64,000 nt of DNA from JAWLEV01 sp046538105 (GCA_046538105.1 JBKHJO010000004.1:24176-88175); one strand, 5' to 3'. Numbered from the stretch's first letter, positions 25,862 to 34,897 are shown. The notes: generated by a model not told the origin, from the letters alone. Made by a program: numbers and translations.

Positions 25862-27187
25862 TTACGTTCTCCCCTGTCCTACGGGCGTCCACTGGGCTTC
25901 ATCTTCTGCGCCGGCATTGGCTACCACCACCCGGCCCGTTCCAAGCACCTTGTAGGTGGGGCGTTGTTGCCTTTCTCGTTCGATGCGCTGGAATTCAAAG
26001 CCCTTCTCGACGATATGTCCGGGCACTCCCAGATCCGACAGTGCCTCGCGTATACTCTGCATGTTTCCATTTCCTCCGAACGTTTGAGCGTCCAGCAGCA
26101 GGGCTGTGGGATGTATGCTGTGGCGTAACATAGAGCCGATCCCCTTGATCCAGGAGGGATCATGCGAGGGCGTAAGCAGGGCGACGGACATGCCCCGGCC
26201 CATGACAGTTTCAAAGATGCCGAGCAACTCGTGAAAATCAATCTGGGCCTCCGCATGGACGCCGGCCAGTACGCGGAGCAGTTCCCACAAGTGCTCGTGT
26301 CCCTTTTGGGGAGGAATGATGATGGGTTCCTCCATATAGGTCATGAGGCCGACGGCGTGATTGGCGCGAAGCATCTCGTTGGCCAGCGAAGCGGCAAGGA
26401 TGACGGCGTACTCTTCTGTCGACTCTTTTCCCTCTCCTGCGTGCATCTGCTCGTCCAGGTCGAGAACGAGCCACAGGTCACCCGAGGGTTCCAGGTCAAA
26501 TTCTTTGACAAATATCTCCTCATTCCCGGGCATAGAGCGACGAGCCGTCGAGGGCCAATGAATGCGATTCAGAGCATCTCCTGGTACGTAGGGTCTCACG
26601 GAAGAGGCGTTGGTGGTCAGTTCGAGACTGTGAACGTTGGCTCTGGACGCGCCTCGCGCCATGCCCCGCGGCTGCAAGAGATCTGGTAGAGCGGCGACGG
26701 GAGGATATACGACAAATTCCTCGCTGTAATTGTGTTCCAGGATGACTTTAAAGAGCCCAAAGGGGTCACCAGTGGAGAGTTCGGCAGGGCCGAGTCTGTA
26801 GATGCCCCGGCGAGTGCACTTTCCCTCCGTCTTCCAGTAGGTCGAACTGCGAGATCCCAGCCCCACGGCGCGGCCGACATTGTATCCGGGGAGATTGCTG
26901 CGATCCAGGAGGCGGGCCCATAGCACGGGGATCCACGCATCGTTATGCAAGATAAAGCGCTCCTCGATAATGTCTCCTACCTGGGCCCACCCGTAGCGTC
27001 GTTGCCGATGAAGTGTGAGCCCTTTGGCGAGTTGGCGCGCCCATATAAAGGAGAGGGCCAATACCAGCAAGATGACAAGCAGGGCAGACATGATGGGAGG
27101 AGCGGGAGAAAATATCTGTAAGAATAGAAGGACGCCCGCCACAAAGACGGGGATCCAGGATCTCAGGCGAACGCAAACAGTAATCAC
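25862..27187 (-). CDS. DUF58 domain protein (second copy)
   Basis: A 441-residue DUF58 protein with two N-terminal membrane segments (about 8-50) and the DUF58 signature VRPYVPGDALNRIHWPSTAR (G-D-x-x-N-R-I-H-W). A von Willebrand A-like region follows, with LVLDLDEQMH in place of a full DxSxS motif. The frame is open to 27352, but that extension covers the promoter at 27213-27240, so I start at GTG 27187, 11 nt after AAAGGAG. It overlaps nothing and leads into the transglutaminase gene with a TAA-A-ATG junction. No moxR accompanies this pair; the one at 18356-19315 may serve both. Confidence 0.88.
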   Translation of the reverse strand: MITVCVRLRSWIPVFVAGVLLFLQIFSPAPPIMSALLVILLVLALSFIWARQLAKGLTLHRQRRYGWAQVGDIIEERFILHNDAWIPVLWARLLDRSNLPGYNVGRAVGLGSRSSTYWKTEGKCTRRGIYRLGPAELSTGDPFGLFKVILEHNYSEEFVVYPPVAALPDLLQPRGMARGASRANVHSLELTTNASSVRPYVPGDALNRIHWPSTARRSMPGNEEIFVKEFDLEPSGDLWLVLDLDEQMHAGEGKESTEEYAVILAASLANEMLRANHAVGLMTYMEEPIIIPPQKGHEHLWELLRVLAGVHAEAQIDFHELLGIFETVMGRGMSVALLTPSHDPSWIKGIGSMLRHSIHPTALLLDAQTFGGNGNMQSIREALSDLGVPGHIVEKGFEFQRIERERQQRPTYKVLGTGRVVVANAGAEDEAQWTPVGQGRT

Positions 27188-27212
27188 GGAATCAGCGGCT
27201 CCTTTTCTGTAA

Positions 27213-27240
27213 AGTATACAATAACTATCCGATTTGGCAA
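27213..27240 (-). promoter_or_regulatory. Promoter of the DUF58-transglutaminase pair
   Basis: On the minus strand TTGCCA (27240-27235), 16-nt spacer, TATACT (27218-27213), about 25 nt before GTG 27187. Its position argues against the longer reading frame. Confidence 0.6.
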
Positions 27241-27264
27241 AAATGGAGATTAGATATCCGATGG

Positions 27265-27292
27265 TTGACACCAGAGGCTCGACAGGTACAAT
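27265..27292 (+). promoter_or_regulatory. Promoter of the pfkA operon
   Basis: TTGACA (27265-27270), 16-nt spacer, TACAAT (27287-27292), 62 nt before the pfkA start and divergent from the DUF58 promoter. Confidence 0.65.
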
Positions 27293-27354
27293 GGTTTTGG
27301 CATGGTTGTGGAAATCTTGAACGAGAGGGAATCTTTGGAAGGAGCGTCCCATCT

Positions 27355-28323
27355 ATGAAACGGATCGCGGTTTTGACAAGTGGGGGAGATGCACCGGGCA
27401 TGAATGCGGCGATCCGCGCTATTGTGCGCGTCGGGCTTGCCGAAGGGCTGGAGGTCCTGGGGGTGCGCGACGGGTATCAGGGGCTTATCGACGACGCTAT
27501 CTCCTCCCTGTCGGTTCGTGACGTGGGCGGCATCATGCAGACGGGGGGAACATTTCTGGGAAGTTCTCGTTGTGAGGAATTTCGTACTCGTGAGGGACGC
27601 GAAAAAGCCCTGGATAATCTGCGGCGGCGCGACGTGGAAGCACTGGTCGTCATCGGTGGCAACGGTTCACAGGCCGGATCCCACGCATTATCTGAGATGG
27701 GTTATCCCGTGATGGGAGTGTCCTCCACAATCGACAACGATCTGGAAGGCACAGATGTGACAATTGGCGTTGACACGGCGATCAACGTGGCCCGCGAGGC
27801 CATCGACCGGCTCAAGGTTACGGCGGCCTCCCATCGGCGCGCTTTTTTGGTGGAAACCATGGGGCGCAGGTGCGGTTATGTGGCCTTGATGGCCGGCATT
27901 GCGGGAGGGGCAGAGGTGGTCGTGATCCCGGAGCGGGAAATTCCTCCTGAAAAGGTGGCACAGGAGCTACGAGCGGGCTATGAGCGTGGGAAGAGGGATG
28001 CCGTGGTGGTGGTTGCCGAAGGGGCAAAGAACAATGCGCGGAGGCTCGGCGATTGTCTGAGCGATTCCCGAGAGACGGGATTTGCACTTCGGGTGACGAT
28101 TCTGGGTCATGTGCAGCGTGGCGCCAAGCCGACGGCTGCGGATCGCCTCCTGGCCACACGGTTGGGGGAAGGGGCCGTGCGAGCCCTTTTGTGCGGCAAA
28201 GAGGGAGAACTGGTGGGTATCCGCGGTGATGAGATCGTGACCACGCCTCTGGAAGAAATTGTAGGGCACCAGAAGTCCATAGATTTAGAGTTATTTGAGT
28301 TGGCCAATATCATGGCCCAGTGA
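27355..28323 (+). CDS. pfkA: 6-phosphofructokinase
   Basis: A 322-residue phosphofructokinase A family enzyme of glycolysis. Family motifs are SGGDAPGMNAAIRAIVR, TIDNDL with catalytic D127, MGRRCGYVALMAGIAGG and IPEREIP. Position 104 is Gly, as in ATP-dependent enzymes (Asp in PPi-dependent ones), but the normally invariant Asp 103 of GGDGS is Asn here (GGNGSQ) and the residue before TIDND is Ser rather than Gly. The phosphoryl donor is therefore not certain from sequence. ATG 27355 has AAGGAG 10 nt upstream; the frame is open 30 codons further but crosses the promoter. First of four genes reading to 30991. Confidence 0.92.
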   Translation: MKRIAVLTSGGDAPGMNAAIRAIVRVGLAEGLEVLGVRDGYQGLIDDAISSLSVRDVGGIMQTGGTFLGSSRCEEFRTREGREKALDNLRRRDVEALVVIGGNGSQAGSHALSEMGYPVMGVSSTIDNDLEGTDVTIGVDTAINVAREAIDRLKVTAASHRRAFLVETMGRRCGYVALMAGIAGGAEVVVIPEREIPPEKVAQELRAGYERGKRDAVVVVAEGAKNNARRLGDCLSDSRETGFALRVTILGHVQRGAKPTAADRLLATRLGEGAVRALLCGKEGELVGIRGDEIVTTPLEEIVGHQKSIDLELFELANIMAQ

Positions 28324-28347
28324 ACTGGTGAAAGGAGCGTACAGATT

Positions 28348-29310
28348 ATGAAGGTACAGCATGCCGTCATGGTAGGATTGTTGGGACAGCAGCGGGATCG
28401 TTTCCATACCTATACGGAATCCCGATCCCTAGCCGAACGGCTCGACATGTTGCACGATATTCCCGGTTGCGATGGCATAGAGGTCGTCTACCCCTCCGAG
28501 TTTCGTGATCTCGCAGAGGGCCGGGAGCAGGTTCTGGCTTCCGGTTGGCCCGTGTCGGCGGTTAATCTAAACGTCAAGGGGGATGACAAGTGGCGCGAGG
28601 GGTCTTTTACGTCCAGCGATGCCGCCATTCGCGCCGAGGCCGTGAATGATCTGAAGATCAGCATGGATCTGGCCGCCGATCTAGGGACGGACATGGTGAC
28701 CTGTTGTCCCCTGATAGATGGACATAACTATGCTTTCCAGGCGGATTATGTCCAGCAGTGGCACTGGTTGGTGGAGGGTATACGTGAGGCGGCGGGCCAT
28801 CGCGATGATGTACGCATAAGTCTGGAGTACAAGATCAAAGAGTCGCGTAACTATTGTATCCTCGCCGATACAGGGCGGACCCTGTATTTTTGTGAGCAGG
28901 TGGGGTTGCCCAACGTGGGCATCACCTATGATGTGGGACATGCGCTCATCGCCCAAGAAGCGCCAGCGGCCACGGCGGCCCTCACGGCCGACGCGGGCAA
29001 GCTCTTCTATATGCATTTTAACGACAACGGCGGCGATTGGGATTGGGACATGATCCCGGGCTCCGTTCACGTGTGGGATCTGCTGGAGACGCTCTATTAC
29101 CTACGGCGGGCGGATTGGCGAGGTTGGTTCGCCTACGACGTGCTCACCCGCAGCGGCGATGACGTCCTGGGGGTTCAGATCGCGACGCTGAGGGTGATGT
29201 CCCTTGCTGAAAAACTCTTGGACAAGATCGGTCGTGAGCGGATGGACTCTCTGATCGAGGCTGGGGCGCCCCATGAAAGCGTGGCGCTGCTCTGGGAGTC
29301 ACTTCTGTGA
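28348..29310 (+). CDS. Sugar isomerase/epimerase-like TIM-barrel protein
   Basis: A 320-residue protein resembling the xylose isomerase-like TIM-barrel superfamily. Likely metal ligands are the Glu of ISLEYKIKES, the Asp/His of GITYDVGHAL, the His of YMHFNDN and the Asp of FAYDVLTRSG. The N-terminus contains HDIPGCDGIEVVYP, typical of the barrel's first strands. It lacks specific signatures that would name a substrate; sugar or inositol isomerase/epimerase activity is inferred. AAAGGAG lies 10 nt before the ATG, 24 bp after pfkA, so it is co-transcribed with glycolysis. Confidence 0.75.
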   Translation: MKVQHAVMVGLLGQQRDRFHTYTESRSLAERLDMLHDIPGCDGIEVVYPSEFRDLAEGREQVLASGWPVSAVNLNVKGDDKWREGSFTSSDAAIRAEAVNDLKISMDLAADLGTDMVTCCPLIDGHNYAFQADYVQQWHWLVEGIREAAGHRDDVRISLEYKIKESRNYCILADTGRTLYFCEQVGLPNVGITYDVGHALIAQEAPAATAALTADAGKLFYMHFNDNGGDWDWDMIPGSVHVWDLLETLYYLRRADWRGWFAYDVLTRSGDDVLGVQIATLRVMSLAEKLLDKIGRERMDSLIEAGAPHESVALLWESLL

Positions 29311-29325
29311 GGAGGACAGAGTCAC

Positions 29326-30333
29326 GTGGCGGCTGACCAAGAGAGGATGAACGGACAACAGATGGTCTCCTCCGGCACGTGGTCTGAGGTGGAGATCTAT
29401 ACGGATGGGGGATGTGATCCTAACCCCGGTCCTGGGGGGTGGGGCGCTGTATTGCTTTATGGGGATCAGATAAAGGAGATCAGCGGTGGCTCTGGGGCGA
29501 CGACGAACAACCGCATGGAACTGATGGCGGCTCTCTCTGCGCTGAGGGCATTGAGACGTCCCTGTAAGGTGACCCTATATACGGACTCTCAGTATCTTCG
29601 TAGAGGGATCACCGAGTGGCTTTCATCCTGGCAGGAGAGTGGGTGGCGCACATCGGGTGGAGACGCTGTGGAGAATCAGGATCTGTGGCGTAAACTGGCC
29701 GATGCGGTGCGCCGGCATCGAGTGGAGTGGCACTGGGTCAGGGGGCACTCTGGAGACCGCCTCAATGAGCGTGCCGATGCGTTGGCTACTGAGGCCCGAC
29801 GGGCAGTGGTGACGTCTGACGCTGCCTCTTGCGTAAGGGACGAGGCCGTCGAGCACGAGACTCTGCCTCAGGTGGATATCTATACGCGGGGATGCGCCCT
29901 GGGGATGGAGGAGGAGACGGAAATGCAGGTGGGAGGGTATGCTGCCGTCCTCGTACGCGGCGAGGCGTCAGAAGTCATCTCGGGGGCACAGCCCTCCGCT
30001 ACGAACAATACGATGGAACTGCGAGCGGTGATCGCGGCCCTTTTATCTTTGGAGGAACGCTCCGGGGTGACCATATATACCCCTTCCAAGTATGTCCTTC
30101 ACGGAGCAAGGCGGTGGTTGCCGGGTTGGAAGCGGCGGGGCTGGCAAACGCGTGATGGGAAGCGTGTTAAAAACAGAGAGATGTGGGAAGCGCTTGACCG
30201 CGCCATGGATGCGCACGCCATTACGTGGCGCTTTTTGCCCCAGGATGCGCGCGGAGATTATAGTAAGGAGGCCTCGCAGGCGGCGCGTCGTGAGGCGGAA
30301 GACATGCGGGAAAGAAAAATGCGCAAAACATAG
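29326..30333 (+). CDS. Tandem RNase H protein: active domain followed by catalytically dead copy
   Basis: A 335-residue protein with two RNase HI domains. Domain 1 (about 20-160) has the full active site D27 (YTDGG), E65 (NNRMELMA), D87 (YTDSQ) and D151 (NERADALA), with the W-rich substrate handle. Domain 2 (about 182-320) keeps fold landmarks (TNNTMELRA with E231, and WKRRGWQTRDGKRVKNREMW), but the three aspartates are R188, P253 and S317, so it cannot cleave. Domain 2's handle is closer to classical RNase HI than that of domain 1, so it probably binds RNA-DNA hybrid. GTG 29326 follows GAGGAGG, which overlaps the preceding stop region. Bacterial RNase HI is normally one domain of about 155 residues. 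Confidence 0.85.
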   Translation: MAADQERMNGQQMVSSGTWSEVEIYTDGGCDPNPGPGGWGAVLLYGDQIKEISGGSGATTNNRMELMAALSALRALRRPCKVTLYTDSQYLRRGITEWLSSWQESGWRTSGGDAVENQDLWRKLADAVRRHRVEWHWVRGHSGDRLNERADALATEARRAVVTSDAASCVRDEAVEHETLPQVDIYTRGCALGMEEETEMQVGGYAAVLVRGEASEVISGAQPSATNNTMELRAVIAALLSLEERSGVTIYTPSKYVLHGARRWLPGWKRRGWQTRDGKRVKNREMWEALDRAMDAHAITWRFLPQDARGDYSKEASQAARREAEDMRERKMRKT

Positions 30334-30367
30334 ATTTGGACGTTTGGTTTATTTAGAGAGGGGGCCC

Positions 30368-30991
30368 ATGGCTAATCTCATCACGCTTGCTCGCTTTCCC
30401 TTGTTGATCGTCATCGTACTTTTGCTCTATGTTGCGGGTGCCACGCCCCGTCTTATAAACGTTCCTCTGTTACTCTTGCTCATCGGCATGGATTCTCTCG
30501 ATGGCATGGTGGCCCGTGCGCGTGGTGAGACATCTCTGTTGGGAAGCGTGCTAGACATCATGGCGGATAGAACAGTTGAGCTGGTTCTCTGGATTGTCTA
30601 TGCCCATCTAGGATTGATATCCGTGGTGATTCCCCTCGTCTACGTCGTGCGGGGCACGGTGGTGGATGCGTTGCGTGGGTTGTACGTCCGCGAGGGAGAG
30701 ACGCCTTTTGGCGCCATGCGTACAGGTATTGGCAGGTGGCTCGTGGCCAGCTCTTTTATGCGTGGCATCTATGGCGTAAGCAAGCTCATCTCCTTTGCCG
30801 GCCTGGCGATGACGCACGCCCTGCAGGCCTATGCTCTACGGGGAGCCGTTTCCTCAGAATGGGTGGCAACAAGTTCCCTGGTGTTCAACATCACGAGTTG
30901 GATCGCCCTGGCCTTTTGCTTAACCCGTGGACTGCCGGTTGTGGTGGAGGCTATCCCCACTCTCGCCGGAACGGAAGAGCAGAAAGGGTGA
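30368..30991 (+). CDS. CDP-alcohol phosphatidyltransferase family membrane enzyme
   Basis: A 207-residue integral membrane protein with about five hydrophobic segments. The CDP-alcohol motif is complete: MDSLDGMVARARGE continuing through G-x3-D-x3-D (GSVLDIMAD), giving D-x2-D-G-x2-A-R-x8-G-x3-D-x3-D. These enzymes join CDP-diacylglycerol to an alcohol such as glycerol-3-phosphate or inositol phosphate. The rest of the sequence is too divergent to name the product. The frame is open further upstream, but homology and a GAGGGGG site point to ATG 30368. Last gene of the pfkA run, 34 bp after the tandem RNase H gene. Confidence 0.88.
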   Translation: MANLITLARFPLLIVIVLLLYVAGATPRLINVPLLLLLIGMDSLDGMVARARGETSLLGSVLDIMADRTVELVLWIVYAHLGLISVVIPLVYVVRGTVVDALRGLYVREGETPFGAMRTGIGRWLVASSFMRGIYGVSKLISFAGLAMTHALQAYALRGAVSSEWVATSSLVFNITSWIALAFCLTRGLPVVVEAIPTLAGTEEQKG

Positions 30992-31015
30992 GAACAGGCT
31001 TTTGGTGACCGTCCT

Positions 31016-33640
31016 TTAGAGGGGGGCCAGTATATTCCTGGCCTCTCGCAGGTGTCTAAGGGCATCCTCAAAGGTAGAGGCTGACGTTGCCATCTCTACT
31101 CTGCGTTCCGCCCTGTCGCAGACCTCGCTGGTCTCCTCCGCCGCTTTGGGAGAACCTTCTTGTTGAAGACTTTGTACGCGATCGCGTCCTCGTCCGAGGC
31201 GCCTTTCTGCGGCCTGGAGTTCGTCGCTCAACTGACGTAAGGCGCGTTCCATCTGGTTTACAGTACGTCTGTACATCTCTTCGGCGTTTTGCGCCGCATT
31301 GACCGCTTCCTGGAGTCGGTTGTTCGCCTCTCGAAGCGTCGATGCCGTCGTGCTCTGCCGCTCCAGCGCTATCGCTTGTTCCCACATCTCCTCTGCATCT
31401 GAGGTCTCCCACATGATGTGGGGCCACTGGCTATTCTCCTGCATCTCGTCTATGTTGCTGCGCAAAGCATGTATCCTTCTGGTCGAGCGCTGATATGCTC
31501 TGGATAGATCCTTCAATCCTTTTCGTCCCTCGCGAATCTGACGCTGGGCGTTTTCCATCCGCTCCTGAAGGGCTGTCGCTCGGCGCCCCACCACTGTGCG
31601 CAGCGTGGCGGGGTTCTCGGCATTCTCCTTTATCGCTGCCTGCCAACTTTCCAATTCGGCGTTCAAGGTGTCGATGTCTTCTTGAGGCATGGGTTGTTCG
31701 TAGGGGCGCATCTTGTTCAGGCGTGTCCACATGCGCTGTAACGCCTTTTCCGTCTCCTGCGCCGCTTTTTGATAGTGATCTCTATCGTTCTTGTGGGTCG
31801 AAAGGAGCTCTTTCAGTTGAGACGTCAGAGAAGGCAGCCATTCCTCGTATGCCCTGTGATAATCGACCTGGGAAGGGATCTCTATCCTGTGGCGTTGGGC
31901 AACAAACTCCTGGCGCAGTGCTTCCATACGTTCGCGTACCTCTGGCAGCATCTGCTCCTTTTTGCTTTCCAGGTCCGGCCACGTCTCTTGCGTCAACGTT
32001 TCCATCTGGCTGTCGAGTTCCTCGCGCAGGGACTCGATGCGTTCCTTTTCCTGCTCCAGGTCGCCGATGGACTCTTTTGCTCTCTCAAAGCAGGTTTGGG
32101 CATGTGACAGGATTCTGAGGGCGTCGGGCAGTTCGGTCTGCCGAAAGGATCGCTCATGACGTATATCTGAAGGAACCCGTTCCAGATCCATGGAAACCTG
32201 CTCCAAGTTTGAGGCAGCCTGTCCGACTTTTTCTGCCAGGCCTTTTTCCCAGTGAACGGTGTAGACGTGGAGCGCCTCGCGCAGACGGTGTACGCGTTCG
32301 TGCCATTCGCCCAGAGCCTCGGATGAGAGTTGGTCAAGGAGATGGCGTATCCTATTCCTTTTTTCCAAAAAGTCACTCAAAGACTCTGTGGCCTCTTGTA
32401 GACGGCTTTCCGCCCTTTTTGATAGGGTGATGGCCGATTGATATCCTTCCAAGGTTCCCAGGCTGCGCTGGCGCTCGGCCTCCATATAAGCATCGGCGGC
32501 CTCTTCGATGAGCGCAACGCTCCTGTCCGGCTCCAAGAGCGGGTTCTTTTTGCAGAGATCGTCGCATTCGGCCTGTGCCTGGGTCAGCGCCTGCACATCC
32601 CCCCTGATGGTTTCCCGACTCTGTTCCATGAGATCGTCCAACTGATCCAACTTGTTGGAGAGGGATTGGAAAGCCACATCGAAATGGCTCACTTCTTTGG
32701 TGACGCGTCGGTAGGCCTTTACGGTCCTTTGCCTTGCCGTTTGCTTGATTTCCTGGGTTATCTTTTGCAGGGTCTCCAGTTCCCGCTGTACGGAAGACTC
32801 TGTCGCCCCCCTCGCCTTTAGGCCCTCCCAGCGCTCCTGTGCCAACTCCAGGCTGCTTTGCACGCGCTGGGCGACGTTCTCGGTCCTGCTGCGGGCCCTT
32901 GCCGTCCTCTCCATAAAATCGTCAAGTTCCTCGAGTTGAGGCATCATTCTTCCCATCAGTTCATCCGCTTTAAGGACGGCCACGGCCATGTTTCCCTTTT
33001 CGGTGTTGGCAAGGATGTCCAACCCCCGTTCTATCTCATCGTATATGGTTTGCAATTGGTGTTCCGCATCCTCCAGTCCTGTGGTACCGGCCTCAACCTC
33101 GGCTTCCAGGAGCACGCCGATGCGGCGTGTTTCCGCTCGCATCTCATGTAAGGCGGCATGTACTTTTTCGGGTATCTGATGGGCCTGTCTTTCCTTTTTC
33201 TTCAAGGTGGCCAGAAGATTTTCCGCCCTGTCCAGCAGTTGCTGCATCTGGCGGCACTGTCGCCATGCCACGAAGGCTTTGCATAGAGGAGGCCAGGCGC
33301 GAAAGCGCAGGGCCTCTGAAAAGGTGATAAAGGTTGATGCAGGAAGCATCGGAACAGGCCAGCGCTCCCGGATTTGATCAACGACCTGTTCTAGGGTTTT
33401 TAGCGTGTCTTGGGCTGTATCGTCTATCTCGCGGTAACGCCCCGGTCGGGGCTGTGTTGGCCACAGGGAGACGTGGTGCTCCAGGTCTTTTTCAAGTTCT
33501 TGCAGGTGGCTCTCATCATTTGCCGAGCAAGAATCCTGTCTATGCAGGCGCCAGAGAAGGAAGCGTAGGACGAACCATGCGCCCAGGCTGCCCAAGAGAT
33601 AGAGGTCCAATATGATGACGAGGACGCGAGGCCAGCTCAC
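31016..33640 (-). CDS. Long coiled-coil protein with one N-terminal membrane anchor
   Basis: An 874-residue protein: one membrane segment at about 4-30 (RVLVIILDLYLLGSLGAWFV), then about 830 residues that are almost entirely charged heptad-like helix, rich in Glu, Arg, Gln and Leu, with no recognisable catalytic domain. It resembles EzrA- or SMC-like rods in composition only. GTG 33640 is chosen because AGGAG sits 10 nt before it and the anchor then starts near residue 5; the frame continues to a GTG at 33685. It follows the enolase-superfamily gene by 54 bp. Function unknown; a structural or cell-envelope spacer is plausible. Confidence 0.75.
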   Translation of the reverse strand: MSWPRVLVIILDLYLLGSLGAWFVLRFLLWRLHRQDSCSANDESHLQELEKDLEHHVSLWPTQPRPGRYREIDDTAQDTLKTLEQVVDQIRERWPVPMLPASTFITFSEALRFRAWPPLCKAFVAWRQCRQMQQLLDRAENLLATLKKKERQAHQIPEKVHAALHEMRAETRRIGVLLEAEVEAGTTGLEDAEHQLQTIYDEIERGLDILANTEKGNMAVAVLKADELMGRMMPQLEELDDFMERTARARSRTENVAQRVQSSLELAQERWEGLKARGATESSVQRELETLQKITQEIKQTARQRTVKAYRRVTKEVSHFDVAFQSLSNKLDQLDDLMEQSRETIRGDVQALTQAQAECDDLCKKNPLLEPDRSVALIEEAADAYMEAERQRSLGTLEGYQSAITLSKRAESRLQEATESLSDFLEKRNRIRHLLDQLSSEALGEWHERVHRLREALHVYTVHWEKGLAEKVGQAASNLEQVSMDLERVPSDIRHERSFRQTELPDALRILSHAQTCFERAKESIGDLEQEKERIESLREELDSQMETLTQETWPDLESKKEQMLPEVRERMEALRQEFVAQRHRIEIPSQVDYHRAYEEWLPSLTSQLKELLSTHKNDRDHYQKAAQETEKALQRMWTRLNKMRPYEQPMPQEDIDTLNAELESWQAAIKENAENPATLRTVVGRRATALQERMENAQRQIREGRKGLKDLSRAYQRSTRRIHALRSNIDEMQENSQWPHIMWETSDAEEMWEQAIALERQSTTASTLREANNRLQEAVNAAQNAEEMYRRTVNQMERALRQLSDELQAAERRLGRGRDRVQSLQQEGSPKAAEETSEVCDRAERRVEMATSASTFEDALRHLREARNILAPL

Positions 33641-33694
33641 TTGTATAAATCTCCTGTTATCAAATCTGTCGACAGAGTATCCCACATGACCGCG

Positions 33695-34834
33695 CTACCA
33701 GTTGGTAAAACTACCGTCCTCGCGGTGTAGATGGGGTAACTCTTGCATACGGAAAGAATGCGTCTCTGCCGCCTGGCGATCGAACTCGATGCCCAGGCCC
33801 GGTCCTTCTGGTGGCAAGAGGTAGCCATCCTCCCATTCTGGCTGATTAAGGACGACGTCGGTAAGGCTGGTGCCAGGTTTTCGGGGTTGCTCCTGCACGC
33901 CAAAGTTCGATATGGCCAAGTTAAAGTGCAGGCAGGCCATCATGGATATGGGACCCAAGGGGTTGTGTACTATGACGTCGATATAGTGGCCTTCGCACCA
34001 TCCGGCGATTTTTTGTGCTTCTGTCAGGCCGCCGCAGATACAAAGGTCGACGCGCGCATAGTCTATCAGGTCGTGGTCGATGAGTTCGCGAAAGTCCCAC
34101 TTGCTGGCGAATTGCTCACCTACAGCCAGCGGCGTGTCGATCTTTTGACGCAAGAGATGGAAGGTCTGTGGGCTTTCGGAACGCACGGGATCCTCCATGA
34201 AAAAGGGACGGTAGGGCAGCACCTCCCGGCAGAGATGGATGGTGTCGGGAGGATCGAGACGGGTGTGAATGTCAAAGCAGAGTTCGATTTCCTCGTCGAG
34301 GGCCTCGCGAAGGTCGCGGAACTGGGCGATGGTTCGCTGCACGGCACGGGTCGGTTCCAGGAGGTCACCCTCGGTAGAGAGCCCCCAGCGCACGAACTTC
34401 CAACCCTCTTCTACCCGGGCCTTGGCGTCGGCCACCAGTTCCTCCGTGCCCTCCGAGCCGCCGTGAAGATGGCAGTAACAGGCGACCCCGTCCCGCACAC
34501 GGCCTCCCAGGAGATCGTAGACGGGGACGCCCCATGCTTTTCCTTTAATATCCCAGAGGGCGATGTCGATGGCGGCGATGGCGCTGCCCAGGATCTTGCC
34601 GTGAGGGAAGAACCCTCCGCGGGAGAGCAGTTGCCAGAGGTGCTCCGTGCGTATGGGGTCCTGGCCGATGAGAAGGGGCTCGAAATGTTCGATGGCTCCC
34701 ATGACGGCGAGTTCTCGGCCGGTCAACCCCGATTCGCCCACACCATATATGCCCTCGTCGGTATCGACGACGACGAACAAATAGTTTCGACTGCCAGCCC
34801 AAACGGGATAGCAGGTGATATCGGTGATCCTCAT
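33695..34834 (-). CDS. Mandelate racemase/muconate lactonizing (enolase superfamily) dehydratase
   Basis: A 379-residue enolase-superfamily enzyme, closest by eye to the sugar-acid dehydratases (mannonate/galactonate type). It has the N-terminal capping domain and a barrel with metal ligands in CFDIHTRLD, FFMEDPVR and AVGEQFA, plus VHNPLGPIS in the late barrel loop. The pattern fits removal of water from an aldonic acid, but the exact sugar cannot be read off. GGGAGG precedes the ATG and a promoter lies at 34868-34897. No transporter or regulator for a sugar acid adjoins it. Confidence 0.9.
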   Translation of the reverse strand: MRITDITCYPVWAGSRNYLFVVVDTDEGIYGVGESGLTGRELAVMGAIEHFEPLLIGQDPIRTEHLWQLLSRGGFFPHGKILGSAIAAIDIALWDIKGKAWGVPVYDLLGGRVRDGVACYCHLHGGSEGTEELVADAKARVEEGWKFVRWGLSTEGDLLEPTRAVQRTIAQFRDLREALDEEIELCFDIHTRLDPPDTIHLCREVLPYRPFFMEDPVRSESPQTFHLLRQKIDTPLAVGEQFASKWDFRELIDHDLIDYARVDLCICGGLTEAQKIAGWCEGHYIDVIVHNPLGPISMMACLHFNLAISNFGVQEQPRKPGTSLTDVVLNQPEWEDGYLLPPEGPGLGIEFDRQAAETHSFRMQELPHLHREDGSFTNW

Positions 34835-34867
34835 CTCTTTACCTCCCAGTTTTTAATTCGATGCCCT

Positions 34868-34897
34868 AGTGTAGATGGATAGCAGAGGGTGTGTCAA
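34868..34897 (-). promoter_or_regulatory. Promoter of the enolase-superfamily dehydratase gene
   Basis: On the minus strand TTGACA (34897-34892), 18-nt spacer, TACACT (34873-34868), 34 nt before the start codon. Confidence 0.5.

Noticed and set aside
33743..34882. Plus-strand open frame of 379 codons
   Set aside because: Mirror of the enolase-superfamily dehydratase, which has clear metal ligands, promoter and ribosome-binding site.
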